Shown here one piece after another: positions 7,714 to 10,024 of a stretch of DNA of 10,024 nucleotides (its first letter is position 1; the number at the start of each line of letters is the position of its first letter). The stretch is taken from contig JAQUSH010000019.1 in assembly GCA_028715225.1 (NCBI GenBank), positions 1 to 10,024 of the forward strand, read 5' to 3'. The position numbers and the translations under genes were made by a program. Source of the stretch: Candidatus Aenigmatarchaeota archaeon (GTDB lineage: Archaea > Aenigmatarchaeota > Aenigmatarchaeia > Aenigmatarchaeales > Aenigmatarchaeaceae). The notes below the pieces were generated by a model. That model was not told the origin of the DNA and ran no database searches. It worked only from the letters and a program-made list of their open reading frames with translations.

Positions 7714-7721
7714 TAGATATG
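7714..7721 (+). repeat. Right copy of imperfect 8-bp direct repeat at the rqcH break
   Basis: TAGATATG overlaps the start codon of the C half; read in frame it is the end of Leu-Asp-Met, matching Leu-Asp-Leu at 5566-5574. Collapsing the two copies would join the halves in frame as ...GKIILD-[L/M]-TDVEIDF..., which resembles an uninterrupted RqcH. Confidence 0.4.
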
Positions 7722-8531
7722 ACAGACGTTGAGATTGACTTCAGAAAAAACGCACAGGTCAATGCTAATGAATACTTTAAGAAAGCCAAATCTTCTAAGA
7801 AGAAATTAGAATCAGCCAAATTTCAGCTTGAAAAAACATTAGATAAAATGAAAGCTCCTCCTGCACCTGTTGAAAGAGAATACAGCATTGTTAAAAAGAG
7901 AGAGAAGCAATGGTATGAAAAATTCAGATGGGAGATAACTAGTGATGGCTTTTTAGTGATAGGTGGTAAAGATGCTGACCAGAATGAGATGATATTTTCT
8001 AAATATATTGAAAAGAATGACATTGTGCTGCATGCTGACATAGTCGGCGCACCGCTGGTTGTGATTAAATCGGAAGGCAAGGAGATAACTGATCTTGCTA
8101 AAAGAGAAGCAGCTGAATTGGCTGCTGCATACAGTTCTGCATGGAAGAAAGGATTGGGTGCAGTAGATGTTTACTGGATTACCCCGGAACAAGTCTCTAA
8201 AACACCTGAATCAGGAGAATATTTATCTAAAGGTGGATTTGTGATAAGAGGAACTAAGAATTACAGCAAGAAAGTTGAACTGAAATTATCTATCGGCGTA
8301 AAGATAGAAGATGGCATTTCTTTGATTGCTGGAAGCATTATGGCTGTCAGAAAGCATAGCAAATATTTTGTAACTATTGTTCCTGGTGATATAAATCATA
8401 TGAAACTTGCTACAGATGTAAGGCATAAACTTATTGAGAAAGCTTCTGCTGAAGACAAAGAGATGATTAAGAAATTGGACATAAATGAGATACAAGGTCT
8501 GATACCTGGCGGCGAAGGATGTATAGTTTAA
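7719..8531 (+). CDS. RqcH/NEMF (Rqc2-family) C-terminal half: second coiled coil and NFACT-R
   Basis: The 270 residues match the back half of archaeal RqcH/NEMF. They open with VEIDFRKNAQVNANEYFKKA (4-23), the family's 'LD-RKS-x-x-ENA-x-YY' segment, then coiled coil 2 (about 20-48). The NFACT-R domain (DUF814) follows at about 64-180: WYEKFRWEITSDGFLVIGG (65-83), DADQNE (85-90), HADIVGAPLVVIK (105-117), AAAYSSAWKKG (135-145), VYWITPEQVSKTPESGEYL (151-169) and FVIRGTKNY (174-182). This domain is linked to RNA and ribosome binding. A further C-terminal region (about 185-270) is usual in archaea and ends in PGGEGCIV. Alone it lacks NFACT-N and the catalytic Asp-Arg. With the N half at 4489-5577 it makes 632 residues, close to an intact archaeal protein. 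Standalone NFACT-R proteins exist (eukaryotic CCDC25), but the exact complementarity here argues for a split gene. Confidence 0.92.
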   Translation: MTDVEIDFRKNAQVNANEYFKKAKSSKKKLESAKFQLEKTLDKMKAPPAPVEREYSIVKKREKQWYEKFRWEITSDGFLVIGGKDADQNEMIFSKYIEKNDIVLHADIVGAPLVVIKSEGKEITDLAKREAAELAAAYSSAWKKGLGAVDVYWITPEQVSKTPESGEYLSKGGFVIRGTKNYSKKVELKLSIGVKIEDGISLIAGSIMAVRKHSKYFVTIVPGDINHMKLATDVRHKLIEKASAEDKEMIKKLDINEIQGLIPGGEGCIV

Positions 8532-8533
8532 AT
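8527..8533 (+). promoter_or_regulatory. Probable TATA box for thyX (leaderless)
   Basis: TTTAAAT overlaps the stop codon of the upstream RqcH C-half gene and is centred 26 nt before the thyX ATG at 8556. The spacing predicts a leaderless transcript, and the 24-bp gap contains no Shine-Dalgarno. Read-through from the upstream gene is also possible. Confidence 0.45.
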
Positions 8534-8555
8534 CCTTTTCTGTTCATTAGATATT

Positions 8556-9362
8556 ATGAAATACAAATCTATTAATGTTCGAATCTTAGATTATACTCCT
8601 AATCCTGAACAGCTTTGTGCAATTGCTGCTAAAAATTGCCAATCTAGAATAATGCCAAAACATGTGAACTCACCTGAAAAACTTCTAGATGTGGTAGTTG
8701 GTTCTGGTCATTACAGTGTCATTGAACATGCATCAATCACATATGGTATTGAAGGTGTTTCAAGAGCGCTGTCTCATCAATTGGTAAGGCATAGAATTGC
8801 TGCATATTCACAGCAAAGCCAGAGGCATGTTCCTCCGGAATCAGTAATCGAACCACCTAGATCTGTAAAAGAAAATGCACGTGCATTAGAAATATTTAAT
8901 AAAACTACAAAGGATTGCACAGACGGTTATAATGAACTGATTAATGAATTGAACATACCAGAAGAAGATGCAAGATATATTCTGCAGAATAGAGTAACTA
9001 CAAATATCGTCGATACTATGAATTTCAGAGAACTTGTTCAATCACTCTTTCCTCAGAGAATATGCGAAAGGGCACAGACAGAAATAAGAAATGTTTCTTA
9101 TGCAATGCTTGGAGGAGTGAAACTTATTGCCCCAAATATTTTCAAAAATGCCGGAACTAACTGTTTAATTGGCCAGTGCAAAGAAACTGAAAAAACACCA
9201 AATTGCCATAAGGTGAGAACAAACATTAAAAAACTTGATGATATTATTGAGAGTTATAGGGAAGAGTTTAATGAATTAACGCCTGGAGAATGGATGAACA
9301 TAGACTACGTCCCAATGGATTTTGAATTTAAAACAAATTTTCAGATAAAGAAAGTCTGTTAG
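8556..9362 (+). CDS. thyX: FAD-dependent thymidylate synthase ThyX
   Basis: ThyX methylates dUMP to dTMP using methylenetetrahydrofolate (or equivalent), NAD(P)H and FAD, in the cytoplasm. The protein has 268 residues. The ThyX signature RHR-x7-S is present at 78-88 (RHRIAAYSQQS). Before it lies the HYSVIEHASITYGIEGVSRAL stretch (52-72, listed by key residues H52, S54, E57, H58, R70). The substrate-binding region RELVQSLFPQRICERAQTEIR (158-178) has the expected Arg residues (R158, R168, R172). A C-terminal cysteine group (C203, C208, C217 with H218) follows, similar to a Cys-rich tail I recall from many ThyX proteins. The ATG at 8556 gives the usual N-terminus. The gene converges with tmk, the next enzyme in the pathway, and their stops overlap. 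No ThyA is visible in this window. Confidence 0.96.
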   Translation: MKYKSINVRILDYTPNPEQLCAIAAKNCQSRIMPKHVNSPEKLLDVVVGSGHYSVIEHASITYGIEGVSRALSHQLVRHRIAAYSQQSQRHVPPESVIEPPRSVKENARALEIFNKTTKDCTDGYNELINELNIPEEDARYILQNRVTTNIVDTMNFRELVQSLFPQRICERAQTEIRNVSYAMLGGVKLIAPNIFKNAGTNCLIGQCKETEKTPNCHKVRTNIKKLDDIIESYREEFNELTPGEWMNIDYVPMDFEFKTNFQIKKVC

Positions 9363-9976
9363 ATTCTTAATTCCTTTCTCACTGTATTTCTTATATCTCT
9401 ATAAACTGTTTTTTCATCTGCATCTCCATTAATTAATATAATATTTTCATCATCAAAATAATCAGACATATTCAAATATATTTTTCTTATTTTTTCTAAA
9501 AAATCACGAACTTCAAACTTTTCTTTTGTTTTGCTTGCCATTCTTTCAATTGCTACGTTAACTGGCAAATCAACTATTAAAGTCAAATCTGGTTTTTTAA
9601 TAAATCCTCTATTTACGTATCTATTTCTCAAGTCTATAATAAAATCAGTATCAACTTTCAATGCGCCCTCATAAGCAAGCGTTGAATGATAACTTCTGTC
9701 AGATATGATATTTTTACCTTTAATTATAGATGGCTTGATAAGCAAATCATGATGATCTATTCGGTCTGCAAAAAATAGAAGAGTTTCTCTTTCGCCTTCT
9801 GCTTTTTTATCATTTAAATTATACTCCATAAGCACCTGTCTTATTAATTTACCGGTACCATAATCTGTTGGTTCTCTAGTTAAAATTGAATTCGAAAGAT
9901 ATCTAGCAAGCTTTTTAGCCTGTGTTGATTTCCCAGATCCGTCTATACCTTCAAGAACAATATATTTTCCTCGCAT
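9359..9976 (-). CDS. tmk: Thymidylate kinase (dTMP kinase)
   Basis: Tmk phosphorylates dTMP, the ThyX product, to dTDP using ATP. The protein has 205 residues, the normal length. The P-loop is GIDGSGKST (10-18). The TREPTDYGTG segment (33-42) corresponds to the family's 'TREPGGT-x-x-G' region. FFADR (68-72) and the SDRSYHSTLAYEGA segment (92-105) match the dTMP-binding part, where the family usually reads DRY-x-x-S-x-x-AYQG. A basic LID region lies at about 147-165. The start ATG directly precedes RGKYIVLEGIDG, as is normal. The stop overlaps the thyX stop on the other strand by 4 bp. The gene is transcribed toward thyX from a promoter near the right window edge. The assignment to the kinase family is firm; nucleotide preference is inferred. 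Confidence 0.96.
   Translation of the reverse strand: MRGKYIVLEGIDGSGKSTQAKKLARYLSNSILTREPTDYGTGKLIRQVLMEYNLNDKKAEGERETLLFFADRIDHHDLLIKPSIIKGKNIISDRSYHSTLAYEGALKVDTDFIIDLRNRYVNRGFIKKPDLTLIVDLPVNVAIERMASKTKEKFEVRDFLEKIRKIYLNMSDYFDDENIILINGDADEKTVYRDIRNTVRKELRI
9481..9495 (+). terminator. Possible oligo-T terminator for thyX, inside tmk
   Basis: On the plus strand two T-runs (9481-9485 and 9490-9495) lie about 120 nt past the thyX stop. Archaeal RNA polymerase can stop at T-rich tracts without a hairpin. The same bases encode Lys codons of tmk on the minus strand, so the run may simply reflect coding. A T6 at 9409-9414 is a closer alternative. Confidence 0.2.
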
Positions 9977-9997
9977 ATTCTTTATTTGATAGAAAAG

Positions 9998-10005
9998 AAT
10001 AAATA
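9998..10005 (-). promoter_or_regulatory. Probable TATA box for tmk (leaderless)
   Basis: On the minus strand TATTTATT is centred about 26 nt upstream of the tmk ATG at 9976. The spacing matches the thyX and RqcH C-half promoters and predicts an mRNA that starts at or near the start codon. No Shine-Dalgarno is visible. Confidence 0.45.
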
Positions 10006-10024
10006 CTGATTGTATTCTCTGAAA

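Noticed and set aside
5578-7718. The intervening 2.1 kb as an insertion sequence or transposon
   Set aside because: No transposase, terminal inverted repeats or integrase is visible; only the weak 8-bp direct repeat suggests insertion.
7550-7819. 89-aa minus-strand frame crossing the divergent promoter region
   Set aside because: It overlaps the start of both flanking real genes and the promoter, and shows no recognisable protein features.
7719-8531. C-half gene as an unrelated standalone NFACT-R protein of the CCDC25 type
   Set aside because: It begins with the RqcH second coiled coil at exactly the point where the N half stops, and the pair sums to the normal RqcH length; still possible, but less economical.
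1-10024. CRISPR array, tRNA, rRNA or riboswitch
   Set aside because: No regularly spaced repeats or structured non-coding stretch; the longest gene-free stretch within the window is about 48 bp (9977-10024).

Overview
The window looks like a compact, AT-rich archaeal chromosome segment. Archaeal signs are an SMC-ScpA-ScpB condensin operon, an archaeal-type RqcH/NEMF protein, a lipobox-bearing COG4880-type beta-propeller protein, TATA boxes centred about 26 nt upstream of start codons (leaderless transcripts), and near-zero intergenic space. The K/E-rich proteins, reduced sizes and tight packing suggest a DPANN-type archaeon (for example Woesearchaeota or Pacearchaeota). That placement is inference; no rRNA or other taxonomic marker is present.

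Layout. Positions 1-5577 (+) form one tightly packed transcription unit: smc (5' end outside the window), scpA, a GNAT acetyltransferase, scpB, a HAD-family phosphatase and the N-terminal half of RqcH. Consecutive genes abut or overlap (TAA/ATG abutment, ATGA overlaps, one 17-bp overlap). Positions 5578-7674 (-) hold a large secreted beta-propeller lipoprotein gene. A 44-bp divergent promoter region follows. Positions 7719-8531 (+) hold the C-terminal half of RqcH, 8556-9362 (+) thyX, and 9359-9976 (-) tmk, convergent with thyX and overlapping it by 4 bp.

How the genes work together. smc/scpA/scpB encode the chromosome-organising condensin; its SMC has both coiled-coil arms shortened by about the same amount. 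RqcH/NEMF proteins bind 60S/50S-type large subunits carrying stalled peptidyl-tRNA. ThyX makes dTMP and Tmk phosphorylates it to dTDP, so the right end is a small dTTP-supply module.

Most striking point. rqcH is split into two intact reading frames separated by an opposite-strand lipoprotein gene. The N half (NFACT-N, HhH, first coiled coil, tip region) ends in ...ILDL. The C half (second coiled coil, NFACT-R) begins at an ATG preceded in frame by Leu-Asp. An imperfect 8-bp repeat (TAGATTTG / TAGATATG) in the same codon phase sits at both junctions. The two halves add up to a normal-length protein (362 + 270 residues), and the break falls in the loop near the coiled-coil tip, where a two-chain protein could plausibly reassemble. 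There are no gene-free stretches longer than 50 bp and no RNA genes, CRISPR arrays or recognisable transposases.
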